This document shows, piece by piece, positions 17,848 to 26,271 of a DNA stretch of 64,000 bases; the first letter of the stretch is position 1; every line of letters starts with the position of its first letter. Source of the stretch: Bacillus dicomae. GTDB lineage: Bacteria; Bacillota; Bacilli; Bacillales; Bacillaceae_G. Position numbers and translations under genes: made by a program. The notes under the pieces are model-generated. The model searched no databases and was not told the DNA's origin. It saw only the letters and a program-made list of their open reading frames with translations. Location of the stretch: the NCBI RefSeq assembly GCF_006494425.1, contig NZ_VHIV01000004.1, positions 124,001 to 188,000 on the forward strand. Direction: 5' to 3'.

Positions 17848-20587
17848 AGTAACAATTAGGCTCCAGCACGTTAGTCAAGGTTGGTTCCTTTGGGGAGAAG
17901 ATGACAGCGGTACTCCATTATCCGTAACAAGTTGGAAACGAAATGCATTTACATGGCACTCCACTTCCTTCTACGGCACATTTCTAAAAGAAGCAACCTT
18001 TGAAGGGAAACAAGGTGTTATATTAACAAACGCACAAGCATTTGAATACATCGCGAATAAACCGATGAACTCCTTTGCCCATATGCAAATGAACGGTCCT
18101 ATTACAGCACTGACGAAAGATGCAAATGAACTATGGGATGCCTTCGTCAGCGGTAGCTTCGTACCCGATATGGAGCGTTGGTCTCAGCAACCATCTTGGA
18201 AAGTTCAAAACACCCCAATTGAAGATGACACATTGGCATCTCTTTTCTCAGCTGCGGTAAATGAAAGCATATTACAAGATAACCGCTCGAACGACGGATG
18301 GGAAGATGCAAAGAGACTTTATGAACATTACGACTTTACGAAACGACAGTTGGAAGCAGCACTGCATGAAGAAGATTGGCTTCGAAAAATTGGTTACATT
18401 GAAGATGACCTTCCCTTTACAATCGGTCTACGGCTACAAGAGCCGCAAGAAGAATTTGAAATGTGGAAGCTTGAAACAATTGTTACACCAAAGCGCGGGG
18501 CCCATCGCATATATGTATATGAGAGTATCGATTCTTTGCCAAAACGATGGCACGATTATGAAGAACGTATTCTTGAAACACAAGAAGGCTTCAGTAGACT
18601 CGTACCGTGGTTAAAAGATGGTGATACATTCCGAAGTGAACTCTTTGAAACAGAAGCATGGAACTTCTTAACAGAAGCAAGTAACGAATTACTCGCTGCA
18701 GGTATTACGATTTTATTACCATCATGGTGGCAAAATTTAAAAGCGACAAAACCAAAGTTACGTGTGCAGCTGAAGCAAAATGCGACGCAAACGCAATCTT
18801 TCTTCGGCATGAATACACTCGTTAATTTTGACTGGCGCATTTCAACGAACGGCATTGATTTATCAGAAAGCGAATTTTTCGAACTCGTTGAACAAAATAA
18901 ACGGTTATTCAATATAAATGGTCAATGGATGAGACTAGATCCAGCCTTTATTGAAGAAGTACGAAAACTCATGAACCGTGCTGATAAGTATGGGCTCGAA
19001 ATGAAAGATGTTCTTCAGCAACATTTATCAAACACTGCTGAAACAGAAATTGTAGAAGAGGATAGTCCGTTTACCGATATTGAAATTGAACTAGATGGAT
19101 ATTATGAAGACCTATTCCAAAAACTATTGCACATTGGAGATATTCCAAAAGTAGACGTCCCTTCTTCACTAAACGCCACACTCCGTCCGTATCAACAACA
19201 TGGAATTGAGTGGTTATTATATTTAAGAAAGCTTGGATTCGGCGCATTGTTAGCTGACGACATGGGACTTGGAAAGAGTATTCAAACGATCACTTACTTA
19301 CTATATATAAAAGAGAACAATCTCCAAACAGGTCCTGCCCTAATCGTGGCACCGACATCTGTTCTTGGAAATTGGCAAAAAGAATTTGAGCGTTTCGCAC
19401 CGGATTTACGTGTTCAATTACATTATGGAAGTAACCGAGCTAAGGGGGAATCATTTAAAGACTTCCTTCAATCAGCAGATGTTGTATTAACATCTTATGC
19501 ATTAGCTCAGCTTGATGAAGAAGAACTTAGTACGTTATGCTGGGATGCTGTTATTTTGGATGAAGCACAAAATATTAAAAACCCACATACGAAACAGTCC
19601 AAAGCAGTGCGAAACTTGCAAGCAAATCACAAAATCGCCTTAACTGGGACACCGATGGAAAACCGCCTTGCCGAGCTTTGGTCTATTTTCGACTTCATTA
19701 ATCACGGATATCTCGGCAGCTTAGGACAATTCCAGCGCCGCTTCGTCTCACCGATTGAAAAGGATCGTGACGAAGGAAAAATCCAACAAGTTCAACGTTT
19801 TATCTCACCATTTTTACTGCGACGAACGAAAAAAGATCAAACAGTCGCATTAAACTTACCAGATAAACAAGAACAGAAAGCGTACTGTCCACTTACCGGT
19901 GAACAAGCTTCCTTATATGAACAACTTGTTCAAGATACATTGCAAAATGTAGAAGGATTAAGCGGGATTGAAAGACGCGGATTTATATTACTCATGCTGA
20001 ACAAACTTAAACAAATTTGTAACCATCCTGCTCTTTATTTAAAAGAAACAGAACCGAAAGACATCATCGAACGTTCCATGAAAACGAGCACGCTAATGGA
20101 ACTAATCGAAAATATAAAAGACCAAAATGAAAGTTGCTTAATCTTCACACAATACATTGGTATGGGGAACATGCTAAAAAATGTGTTAGAAGAACATTTC
20201 GGTCAGCGCGTCCTCTTCTTAAACGGGAGTGTACCGAAGAAAGAACGTGACAAAATGATCGAGCAGTTCCAAAACGGAACATATGACATTTTCATCTTAT
20301 CATTAAAAGCAGGTGGAACAGGATTAAACTTAACTGCTGCCAACCATGTCATTCACTATGACCGTTGGTGGAATCCAGCTGTAGAAAACCAAGCAACAGA
20401 CCGTGCATATCGTATTGGTCAAAAACGCTTCGTTCACGTTCATAAACTTATTACAACGGGGACACTTGAAGAGAAAATTGATGAAATGTTAGAAAGAAAA
20501 CAATCATTAAACAACGCCGTCATTACAAGCGATAGTTGGATGACCGAACTATCTACAGATGAACTAAAAGAATTGCTTGGTGTATAA
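17831..20587 (+). CDS. ywqA: SNF2/HepA-family DNA-dependent ATPase
   Basis: Swi2/Snf2 translocase of 918 residues. The N-terminal ~420 residues are family-specific; the motor follows with Walker A DDMGLGKS (Lys482), Walker B LDEAQ (Asp577), TGTPMENR, the helicase C motifs AGGTGLNL and a YDRWWNPAVENQATDRAYRIGQ-like block. It likely remodels protein-DNA or RNA polymerase-DNA complexes. The start overlaps ywqB by 17 nt. Full length and intact. Related SNF2 genes occur in defence islands (DISARM, for instance), but no methylase or nuclease lies nearby, so a housekeeping repair role is more likely. Confidence 0.92.
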   Translation: MINQTEVTIRLQHVSQGWFLWGEDDSGTPLSVTSWKRNAFTWHSTSFYGTFLKEATFEGKQGVILTNAQAFEYIANKPMNSFAHMQMNGPITALTKDANELWDAFVSGSFVPDMERWSQQPSWKVQNTPIEDDTLASLFSAAVNESILQDNRSNDGWEDAKRLYEHYDFTKRQLEAALHEEDWLRKIGYIEDDLPFTIGLRLQEPQEEFEMWKLETIVTPKRGAHRIYVYESIDSLPKRWHDYEERILETQEGFSRLVPWLKDGDTFRSELFETEAWNFLTEASNELLAAGITILLPSWWQNLKATKPKLRVQLKQNATQTQSFFGMNTLVNFDWRISTNGIDLSESEFFELVEQNKRLFNINGQWMRLDPAFIEEVRKLMNRADKYGLEMKDVLQQHLSNTAETEIVEEDSPFTDIEIELDGYYEDLFQKLLHIGDIPKVDVPSSLNATLRPYQQHGIEWLLYLRKLGFGALLADDMGLGKSIQTITYLLYIKENNLQTGPALIVAPTSVLGNWQKEFERFAPDLRVQLHYGSNRAKGESFKDFLQSADVVLTSYALAQLDEEELSTLCWDAVILDEAQNIKNPHTKQSKAVRNLQANHKIALTGTPMENRLAELWSIFDFINHGYLGSLGQFQRRFVSPIEKDRDEGKIQQVQRFISPFLLRRTKKDQTVALNLPDKQEQKAYCPLTGEQASLYEQLVQDTLQNVEGLSGIERRGFILLMLNKLKQICNHPALYLKETEPKDIIERSMKTSTLMELIENIKDQNESCLIFTQYIGMGNMLKNVLEEHFGQRVLFLNGSVPKKERDKMIEQFQNGTYDIFILSLKAGGTGLNLTAANHVIHYDRWWNPAVENQATDRAYRIGQKRFVHVHKLITTGTLEEKIDEMLERKQSLNNAVITSDSWMTELSTDELKELLGV

Positions 20588-20589
20588 AC

Positions 20590-20624
20590 AAAAAGAGCTA
20601 ATCTCGAAAGATTAGTTCTTTTTT
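20590..20624 (+). terminator. Bidirectional terminator, ywqA / vanZ-like
   Basis: AAAAAGAGCTAATCT pairs with AGATTAGTTCTTTTT around CGAA. It overlaps the last codons of the convergent VanZ gene. Confidence 0.88.
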
Positions 20625-21097
20625 CTATTCCAAAACCAATTACTTATTATAATCCCTGTTAATCCACCACACGTATCTAGTAATGAATCTTGCCACATCG
20701 GTGTACGATCTCCCGTAAACCATTGATGGATTTCATCAAATGTTGCGTATCCCGCAACGAAAAAGAGAGCATATATGAAACATCGCTTTCTCGAATAACC
20801 CGATCGATGAAATGCATAATACGTCAATGAACCAAGCATAAAGAACACCATAAAGTGAGCACCTTTACGAAGGAAAAACTCAATAAATCCGCCTACACCT
20901 TTATTTGCAATGCTAACAGGTGTACCACCGCCATAATCAATAGATACCCATGAAAAATGCTCTTTCACAAATTCAACATTTACATATTGTTCAATATCCG
21001 AACGCATATCCTGCTTTTTATATGGTTGTGCCGAGGAATAAAAAATCAGCCCCATCCATAGTAAAACAGGAATCCAAAATAACCATTTACGATTCAT
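20612..21097 (-). CDS. VanZ-family membrane protein
   Basis: 161 residues with about four membrane helices. The family signature is visible: the N-terminal helix with YSSAQPY (about 21-27), then KGAHFMVFFMLGSLTYYAF and the acidic-aromatic block FDEIHQWFTGDRTPMWQDSLLDTCGG. VanZ proteins are linked to low-level teicoplanin resistance in enterococcal Tn1546, but most chromosomal homologues have no known function. Single gene, convergent with ywqA. ATG 21097 is the family-like start MNRKWLFWIPV. Confidence 0.85.
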   Translation of the reverse strand: MNRKWLFWIPVLLWMGLIFYSSAQPYKKQDMRSDIEQYVNVEFVKEHFSWVSIDYGGGTPVSIANKGVGGFIEFFLRKGAHFMVFFMLGSLTYYAFHRSGYSRKRCFIYALFFVAGYATFDEIHQWFTGDRTPMWQDSLLDTCGGLTGIIISNWFWNRKKN

Positions 21098-21207
21098 TCT
21101 TCCGAAACCCCTCTCTTAGTCTTTTAAGAGTACCAAAAAAAAGAATAAATTTCACGCCAAAACATGACATTCACGCCCTATTTATAAAGTGAAAGGGGGT
21201 GATAAAC

Positions 21208-21432
21208 ATGGCAGTCGAAACAATCGTAATGGACTTAACTTTACGTCTTGTCTTAAATAATGGATTAGATAAGAGCGGAAAAACAGTTTTCAAGAACAAA
21301 CAATTTAAACGCGTAAAAACAAACGCAAACTTAGATCAAGTACAAAACGTAGCACGTGCTCTTGCTTCCTTACAAGCATTACCACTTCACGCTGTACAAC
21401 TTGTTAGCACATCAGATCTTTCTAGCCTATAA
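21208..21432 (+). CDS. DUF1659-family small protein (74 aa)
   Basis: Short soluble protein with the DUF1659 pattern: a beta segment (MDLTLRLVLNNGLD), GKTVFKNKQFKRVK, then a helix QVQNVARALASLQALP. Start ATG 21208 (MAVETIV), with AAAGGGGG eight bases before it; the GTG three codons earlier lies inside the ribosome site. Followed 89 bp later by a DUF2922 gene, the usual partner in Bacillus. Function unknown. Confidence 0.85.
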   Translation: MAVETIVMDLTLRLVLNNGLDKSGKTVFKNKQFKRVKTNANLDQVQNVARALASLQALPLHAVQLVSTSDLSSL

Positions 21433-21437
21433 GATGC

Positions 21438-21476
21438 AACTTTAATCAGCTGGGGTGTTCATCCCCCGCTGATTGT
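21438..21476. repeat. Short hairpin repeat between DUF1659 and DUF2922 genes
   Basis: AATCAGC-T-GGGG pairs with CCCCC-GCTGATT. The preceding AACTTTAATCAG is identical to 62288-62299 in the larger repeat near the right end. It has no T tract, so it is not a standard terminator. Confidence 0.6.
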
Positions 21477-21521
21477 TAGCTAACACCAATAGATGGATAA
21501 ATAAAAGGGAGGAATGAAAGC

Positions 21522-21737
21522 ATGCAAGTACTAGAATTAATTTTCGCGAAAGAAGATGGAAAAACAGTTGTTTTTTCTATCGAGAAACCCATCACACCCG
21601 TCGATGCACAAGTTGTAAATCAAGTAATGGATACCATCCTTGCCTCATCTGTATTTTCATCAATGAATGAAAATACTCGAAAAAAAGGCGCTCGTCTCGT
21701 AGAAAAAAATGTATCTGAAGTTCCAATTACTCTATAA
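21522..21737 (+). CDS. DUF2922-family small protein (71 aa)
   Basis: DUF2922 pattern: LELIFAKEDGKTVVFSIEKPI, a strand pair, then TPVDAQVVNQVMDTILASSVF. ATG 21522 follows AAAGGGAGG. Co-occurs with the DUF1659 gene upstream and probably shares its transcript. No function is established for either. Confidence 0.85.
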   Translation: MQVLELIFAKEDGKTVVFSIEKPITPVDAQVVNQVMDTILASSVFSSMNENTRKKGARLVEKNVSEVPITL

Positions 21738-21780
21738 ACAAAAAGACGAATCTGCATCATTTTGCAGATTCGTCTTTTTT
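21738..21780 (+). terminator. Bidirectional terminator overlapping a convergent gene end
   Basis: AAAAAGACGAATCTGCA pairs with TGCAGATTCGTCTTTTT around a 6-nt loop. The right arm encodes the last residues (KDESAK) of the minus-strand DUF4359 gene. Confidence 0.92.
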
Positions 21781-22155
21781 CTTCGGCATTTCAATCGGAA
21801 TAAATATTTTTGAAAAACCGACGCATACATATTTATAGTGCTCTCCGCCTATATCAAATTCCGTCTTATATGTTGAGAAGAATATATAATCATCTCGCTT
21901 CGTATAATGATCGATTAATAACCCAACTTGTGGCTCAACATATTTTTTTGCTAACTTTTTACCAGCAGACGCTAAATCGCCAAGGAGGCCCTCTTCATTC
22001 TCCTTTTGAACTTCGTCTAGCTTCTTACTTACATCATTACGCTTCATAAACTGCTTCGCTGCCCAGTCTGTATATTCACCTTTACTCGGATTACTATTTG
22101 CTAAATATACTAGAAGAACAACAACGAGAGCCATAATAATATACTTTTTCTTCAT
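21757..22155 (-). CDS. DUF4359-family membrane-anchored protein
   Basis: 132 residues. One N-terminal signal anchor (KKKYIIMALVVVLLVYLANS) is followed by an extracytoplasmic domain with a Lys/Glu-rich helix and a C-terminal beta region (DDYIFFSTYKTEFDIGGEHYKYVCVGFSKIFI). It matches the DUF4359 layout. Single gene, convergent with the DUF2922 gene. Function unknown. Confidence 0.75.
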   Translation of the reverse strand: MKKKYIIMALVVVLLVYLANSNPSKGEYTDWAAKQFMKRNDVSKKLDEVQKENEEGLLGDLASAGKKLAKKYVEPQVGLLIDHYTKRDDYIFFSTYKTEFDIGGEHYKYVCVGFSKIFIPIEMPKKKDESAK

Positions 22156-22346
22156 ACTATCTCACCGCCTACTCTTTTCTATTTTCATATATATGTACAA
22201 GCGATGCAAATTAGAAAGACTATCATCTATTGATTGTAAACGAATAGCTAAAATTTACAATATGAAATAAAAGATTAACAATAACTTTACTTAATTTGTA
22301 TATAATGATATTAATAATAACATTTTAAAGGGGAGGACTCGCAATT

Positions 22347-22853
22347 ATGAACAATGAAAATGATATTTTTATTTCTAATTCAACAATGATGTTAGAGCCT
22401 TATAAGCACCCTTATTATCGCACAAAAATTATTGACAGTAGTGGGAACCATCTTTACTCCTGTCAAACTGCTCTCCAACTCATCAAGCAATCTTGTCTAA
22501 CCAATGTTCATTCTACTTATCAAGGTAGACGTAAAGCAGTTCAGACAAACTTTCATTTCAAACAAAATGTCCCAATTCCGATTAATCATAGAGAATACAT
22601 TTGTGCTTTCCCGACAGAATCTCCTTCTTCTCCAAACCGTATATGGTTATTTTATAACCATATAGGTGATATCGAGTTTCTCAAAAAGAGTAAAAAAGCT
22701 ACCATTCATTTTTTAAATGGCACTACTACAACCATACATATCAGTCCCCATAGATTAAAACAACAAGTATTAAAAGCTGGATACGTATTATCACGTATGA
22801 ATATGCAAGATTCACTACAATTTAAAAACCTCTTATTACATTTACTACCTTAA
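22347..22853 (+). CDS. comK2: ComK-family competence transcription factor (paralogue)
   Basis: ComK activates DNA-uptake genes by binding AT-rich boxes. Recognisable blocks are the central GRRKAVQTNFHFKQNVPIPIN, FPTESPSSPNRIWLFYNHI and KKATIHFLNGTTTTIHIS. At 168 residues it is shorter than B. subtilis ComK (192) and lacks much of the C-terminal tail. B. cereus has two ComK genes; this context and the short form suggest ComK2, but I cannot compare directly. ATG follows AAAGGGGAGG, with a TATAAT 45 bp upstream. A sigma-like gene faces it downstream. Confidence 0.8.
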   Translation: MNNENDIFISNSTMMLEPYKHPYYRTKIIDSSGNHLYSCQTALQLIKQSCLTNVHSTYQGRRKAVQTNFHFKQNVPIPINHREYICAFPTESPSSPNRIWLFYNHIGDIEFLKKSKKATIHFLNGTTTTIHISPHRLKQQVLKAGYVLSRMNMQDSLQFKNLLLHLLP

Positions 22854-22863
22854 CACAATAAGT

Positions 22864-22898
22864 AGAATGGAAAGCAATATCCCTTGCCTTCCATTCTT
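22864..22898. terminator. Hairpin between convergent comK2 and sigma-like genes
   Basis: AGAATGGAA pairs with TTCCATTCT around an imperfect GC/GC extension; weak T tract on the + side. Confidence 0.45.
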
Positions 22899-22908
22899 AT
22901 GATAATAT

Positions 22909-23379
22909 TTACTCTCTTAAGCTATTTCGCATTTTCTCAAGTGCTTGCCGATACATCCACCTCACTTGATAATAGGTCATTTCCATCTCGCTAGCGATTT
23001 CTCCCATCGTTTTTCCTACAAAAAATCGTTCAAAAATAATATACTTCTCCTTTTCATCTAACACACTCATAAAATCCTTCGCTTTCATTTCAATATCTTC
23101 AAAATGGAAGATATCCTCATACTCTCCTACACATACACACTTTTCTTGCACTGCAAACTCTTTCTTCAATCTTTCTAATATATAACCACGCACCGTTACA
23201 ACTGCATATGCTGGGAAACTTCCTTTCTCCGCATCAAATCTTTCATACGCATACCAAAGACCAATTAACCCACATTGATAATACTCTTCATGATCTTGAT
23301 AAATACCTAGCTTCTTTATTTGATTTACAATCATTCCTTCATACAACACAACTGCCTCTGTAAAAGTTGCTGGCTTCAC
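22909..23379 (-). CDS. Small sigma-70-like factor
   Basis: 156 residues. Region 2-like part: YYQCGLIGLWYAYERFDAEKGSFPAYAVVTVRGYI (about 33-67). Region 4-like helix-turn-helix: LDEKEKYIIFERFFVGKTMGEIASEMEMTYYQVRWMYRQALEKMR (~107-151). There is no region 1 or 3, the build of short SigH/ComX-type factors. The GTG start at 23379 has only a weak ribosome site, hinting at low expression. The upstream region carries four phased ATTTGAAAT motifs. Convergent with comK2; a competence role, as for S. aureus SigH, is conjecture. Confidence 0.75.
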   Translation of the reverse strand: MKPATFTEAVVLYEGMIVNQIKKLGIYQDHEEYYQCGLIGLWYAYERFDAEKGSFPAYAVVTVRGYILERLKKEFAVQEKCVCVGEYEDIFHFEDIEMKAKDFMSVLDEKEKYIIFERFFVGKTMGEIASEMEMTYYQVRWMYRQALEKMRNSLRE

Positions 23380-23468
23380 ACAGTACCCGTTTCTAAAAGG
23401 TATACCTCTTTGTTATTCCGCCGGTACCTCCACAATATAAAAATAAAGAAGCGATTTCACTGTGAGTA

Positions 23469-23541
23469 ATTTCAAATACTACCGCCGAAATTTGAAATTA
23501 CATGAAGTAGAATTTGAAATTCTGTTGGGAGTATTTGAAAT
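23469..23541. promoter_or_regulatory. Four ATTT(G/C)AAAT motifs at 21-22 bp spacing
   Basis: Copies at 23469-23477, 23490-23498, 23512-23520 and 23533-23541. The start-to-start steps are 21, 22 and 21 bp, two helical turns each, so all lie on one DNA face. They sit 90-160 bp upstream of the sigma-like gene. A cooperative binding array is inferred. Confidence 0.6.
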
Positions 23542-23554
23542 AAGGGTAAAAATA

Positions 23555-23587
23555 AAAAAGGTGACTCTGGGGAGAGCCACCTTTTAA
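23555..23587 (-). terminator. Terminator of the yknXYZW operon
   Basis: Minus strand: AAAAGGTGGCTCT pairs with AGAGTCACCTTTT around CCCC, with T6 after. Confidence 0.88.
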
Positions 23588-23597
23588 TCAAGTCATA

Positions 23598-24278
23598 TTA
23601 TGCGCCAAAGCCACTTACTAAACCTCTTACAACGCCTAATGCAATTGTTAGGATGAAGAAGATTACAATTAGAATCGTAGCTTGTTTCTTACTTAAACCA
23701 GCTACAATGTATAAGCCTAGTCCTGTTAGAATGAGGCTCCAAATATTAAAAATTTCAATTGAAGAGGCAATTCCATGTAACATTGTTCCTTTTTCAAATA
23801 AAGGAGCTAAACTTGTATAAACATCAACACCATTTCCATCAAATACAAAACCTAATGCTATATTTAACAATCCGCCGATATAATAAACAAGATTAGCATA
23901 TAAGTAAATCGATAATATCTTCATGTACGGAGTATCATTGCTCATAAACATCATAATAATTTTATAAAAACCAGCTGCAATAAATAGACCTATAGGCGTA
24001 CCTAACACACCAACAAGTGCTCCACCACCAAGAGCAAATCCTTTTATCATTGCTCCTGCTTCACCATTTAACTCTTTTGCCATTTCTGGCGTATTAATTA
24101 ATGTTAAGTATGCTGCACCTGTTGCCATAATCGTTCCCAATAAAATAAATAAAACAAATGCTCCCCATACTGGACTTTTCGTCTTCATTCTCTCAAACTG
24201 TAAACCCGGAGAAGCAATCATTCCAAATAATGATGGCTTCTCTCCACTAGCTTTTTGCGTATTCAAATTAGCTTCCAT
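23598..24278 (-). CDS. yknW: Yip1-domain membrane protein (YknW-like)
   Basis: 226 residues with five or six membrane helices of the Yip1 type, soluble N-terminus ~1-35. In B. subtilis, YknW helps assemble the YknXYZ pump that protects against the SdpC toxin. Here it is the last gene of the operon, 113 bp after yknZ across a large hairpin, whereas yknW comes first in B. subtilis. ATG 24278 follows AAGGAGG. Function by analogy of family and context. Confidence 0.8.
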   Translation of the reverse strand: MEANLNTQKASGEKPSLFGMIASPGLQFERMKTKSPVWGAFVLFILLGTIMATGAAYLTLINTPEMAKELNGEAGAMIKGFALGGGALVGVLGTPIGLFIAAGFYKIIMMFMSNDTPYMKILSIYLYANLVYYIGGLLNIALGFVFDGNGVDVYTSLAPLFEKGTMLHGIASSIEIFNIWSLILTGLGLYIVAGLSKKQATILIVIFFILTIALGVVRGLVSGFGA

Positions 24279-24305
24279 TATAACGCCTCCTTCTATTTAT
24301 ATACC

Positions 24306-24364
24306 CCGTTCTAACGGGCGGTTCACTTCCTCATATAGAGGCTACGAACCGCCCACTAGAACGG
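24306..24364 (-). other. Large intercistronic hairpin between yknZ and yknW
   Basis: CCGTTCTA and GGGCGGTTC pair with GAACCGCCC and TAGAACGG, separated by one 2-nt internal mismatch, with a further CCTC/GAGG pair in the loop. No T tract follows on the minus strand. It probably stabilises or separates the two parts of the mRNA. Confidence 0.7.
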
Positions 24365-24391
24365 TAATTTGTAGTTCTACTACACTATTAA

Positions 24392-25594
24392 TTACTCATA
24401 ACGAAGTGCTTCAATTGGATCTAATTTCGCAGCTTTGTTTGCTGGAATCAATCCAAAGATAATACCGAGTGTCATAGAGAATAATACACCACCAACGACA
24501 ACTTCCCATGAAACGAGTGGCGGCCATTTTGCGAATGTGGAGACGATATATGCTCCTCCATATCCAAGAGCAATTCCAATTAAACCACCTAGAAGTGTTA
24601 ACATAACTGCTTCAATTAAAAACTGTAATAAAATTTTACTACGCGTTGCTCCAAGTGCTTTACGTATCCCAATTTCGCGCGTACGCTCCGTTACAGATAC
24701 AAGCATAATGTTCATAACGCCAATACCACCAACGACTAATGAAATACCAGCGATACCACCAATGATCATCGTCATAATGTTAGTTACTTTAGAAACATTT
24801 TCTTGGAATTCTTTTAAATTCACCAGTTCATATTTACCTGGAATTTCACTTGGCTTACGACTATTTAATACATCAACAGCTTGTTTCCCTGCTGCTTCTA
24901 AATCGTCTACATTTTTAGCTTGAATTGCAATATTTTGAATCTCATCTGTTCCGTATAAAACAGGCCATAACGTAAGAGGGATTAGCGCTTCTTCCATTTC
25001 AAATCCCATAAACTCATTATCAGATGTATACACACCAATAATTTGCATTGGCTGCCCCTTCATCTCAATAATTTGTCCAACTGGGTTTACATCCTTAAAT
25101 AACGTTTCTTCTGTTTTTGTGCTAATCATCACAACGTTATTTGCATGAGTAATATCTGCTTCACTTAAAGTATGTCCCTTTACGACCTTTACTTTATTAA
25201 CTGCAAAATATTCATTATCAAGACCAATAACATTCAGATTTGCTTTTTTATCATTTACATCAAGCACCTCTGAATTCCGGTTTGTCGTAATAACGTGTGA
25301 AACATCTTTCACTTGTTTCACTTCCAAAATATCCTCTTCCGTTAACTTCGGTATTTGAAATCCGCCCATAGCAAACTCATCATTAATATCTGCTTGAAAT
25401 TGAATTGGCATAAGATTATTACCGCCAGAACCTGCGAATTTCGACTTCAGCATCGCTTCTCCGCCTTGCCCAATTGCAACGACAGTAATAATAGAACCAA
25501 CGCCGATAATAATACCTAGCATCGTAAGAGCTGAACGCAGTTTATGAGCTAAAATAGAAGAGAGGGCAATTTTTATACTATCTAGTAAACTCAT
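24392..25594 (-). CDS. yknZ: MacB-type ABC transporter permease (YknZ)
   Basis: Permease of a tripartite efflux pump. N-terminal helix (LRSALTMLGIIIGVGSIITVVAIG), a MacB periplasmic domain to ~270, then three C-terminal helices with the FtsX-type coupling block RTREIGIRKALGATRSKILLQFLIEA. 400 residues. Start ATG 25594 shares ATGA with the yknY stop (4-nt overlap); the GTG three codons earlier is unneeded. Works with YknX and YknY in export of, or protection from, peptide toxins. Confidence 0.9.
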   Translation of the reverse strand: MSLLDSIKIALSSILAHKLRSALTMLGIIIGVGSIITVVAIGQGGEAMLKSKFAGSGGNNLMPIQFQADINDEFAMGGFQIPKLTEEDILEVKQVKDVSHVITTNRNSEVLDVNDKKANLNVIGLDNEYFAVNKVKVVKGHTLSEADITHANNVVMISTKTEETLFKDVNPVGQIIEMKGQPMQIIGVYTSDNEFMGFEMEEALIPLTLWPVLYGTDEIQNIAIQAKNVDDLEAAGKQAVDVLNSRKPSEIPGKYELVNLKEFQENVSKVTNIMTMIIGGIAGISLVVGGIGVMNIMLVSVTERTREIGIRKALGATRSKILLQFLIEAVMLTLLGGLIGIALGYGGAYIVSTFAKWPPLVSWEVVVGGVLFSMTLGIIFGLIPANKAAKLDPIEALRYE

Positions 25595-26271
25595 ACCGCA
25601 CACCTTCTATCCTCTGTAATTTTCCCATCTCGCAGTACAATGCGTCGGGAAGAATACGCTGCTACTTCCTCTTCATGCGTAACCATAACAATTGTTGTAC
25701 CTTCTGCATTAAGCTTCGTGAAAATATCCATAACTTGCTCACCAGACTTCGTATCAAGCGCACCAGTCGGCTCATCGGCCATAATGAATGTTGGATTATT
25801 CGCAATCGCTCTTGCAATTGCTACACGCTGCTTCTGTCCACCTGACAATTCATTCGGTAAATGATGCACACGGTCCGATAATCCGACTTTACCTAATGCC
25901 TCTAAAGCACGCTTACGACGCTCTGCCTTCTTCACACCGCCGTATACGAGCGGAAGTTCAACATTTTCTACTGCCGAAAGACGTGGAAGTAAATTAAAAT
26001 GCTGGAACACAAAACCGATATATTCATTACGAATTAAAGCAAGCTTTGACTCGTCTGCTGTTAAGATATTCACATCATTCAGCATATATTCGCCTTCTGT
26101 TGGACGATCCAAACAGCCAATAATATTCATAAGCGTTGACTTACCAGAACCAGACGGTCCCATAATGGAAACGAACTCCCCACCTTGAATTGTTAAACTA
26201 ATACCGTGCAAAATCGGCACTGCCAATTTTCCTTGATAATACGTTTTAGCAATATTATTTAACGTAATCAT
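25591..26271 (-). CDS. yknY: ABC transporter ATPase (YknY)
   Basis: LolD/MacB-class ATPase. Walker A GPSGSGKST (38-46), signature LSGGQKQR, Walker B FIMADEPTGALD and the switch His in MVTHEEE. 226 residues, full length. Overlaps yknX by 4 nt and yknZ by 4 nt, so the three are translated together. Confidence 0.93.
   Translation of the reverse strand: MITLNNIAKTYYQGKLAVPILHGISLTIQGGEFVSIMGPSGSGKSTLMNIIGCLDRPTEGEYMLNDVNILTADESKLALIRNEYIGFVFQHFNLLPRLSAVENVELPLVYGGVKKAERRKRALEALGKVGLSDRVHHLPNELSGGQKQRVAIARAIANNPTFIMADEPTGALDTKSGEQVMDIFTKLNAEGTTIVMVTHEEEVAAYSSRRIVLRDGKITEDRRCAV

Noticed and set aside
16228-20587. Phage-defence system built on SNF2
   Set aside because: No methyltransferase, nuclease, PLD or DUF1998 gene is adjacent; the pair matches chromosomal ywqB-ywqA.
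24435-24923. 162-codon open frame on the + strand
   Set aside because: Antisense to yknZ; no ribosome site.
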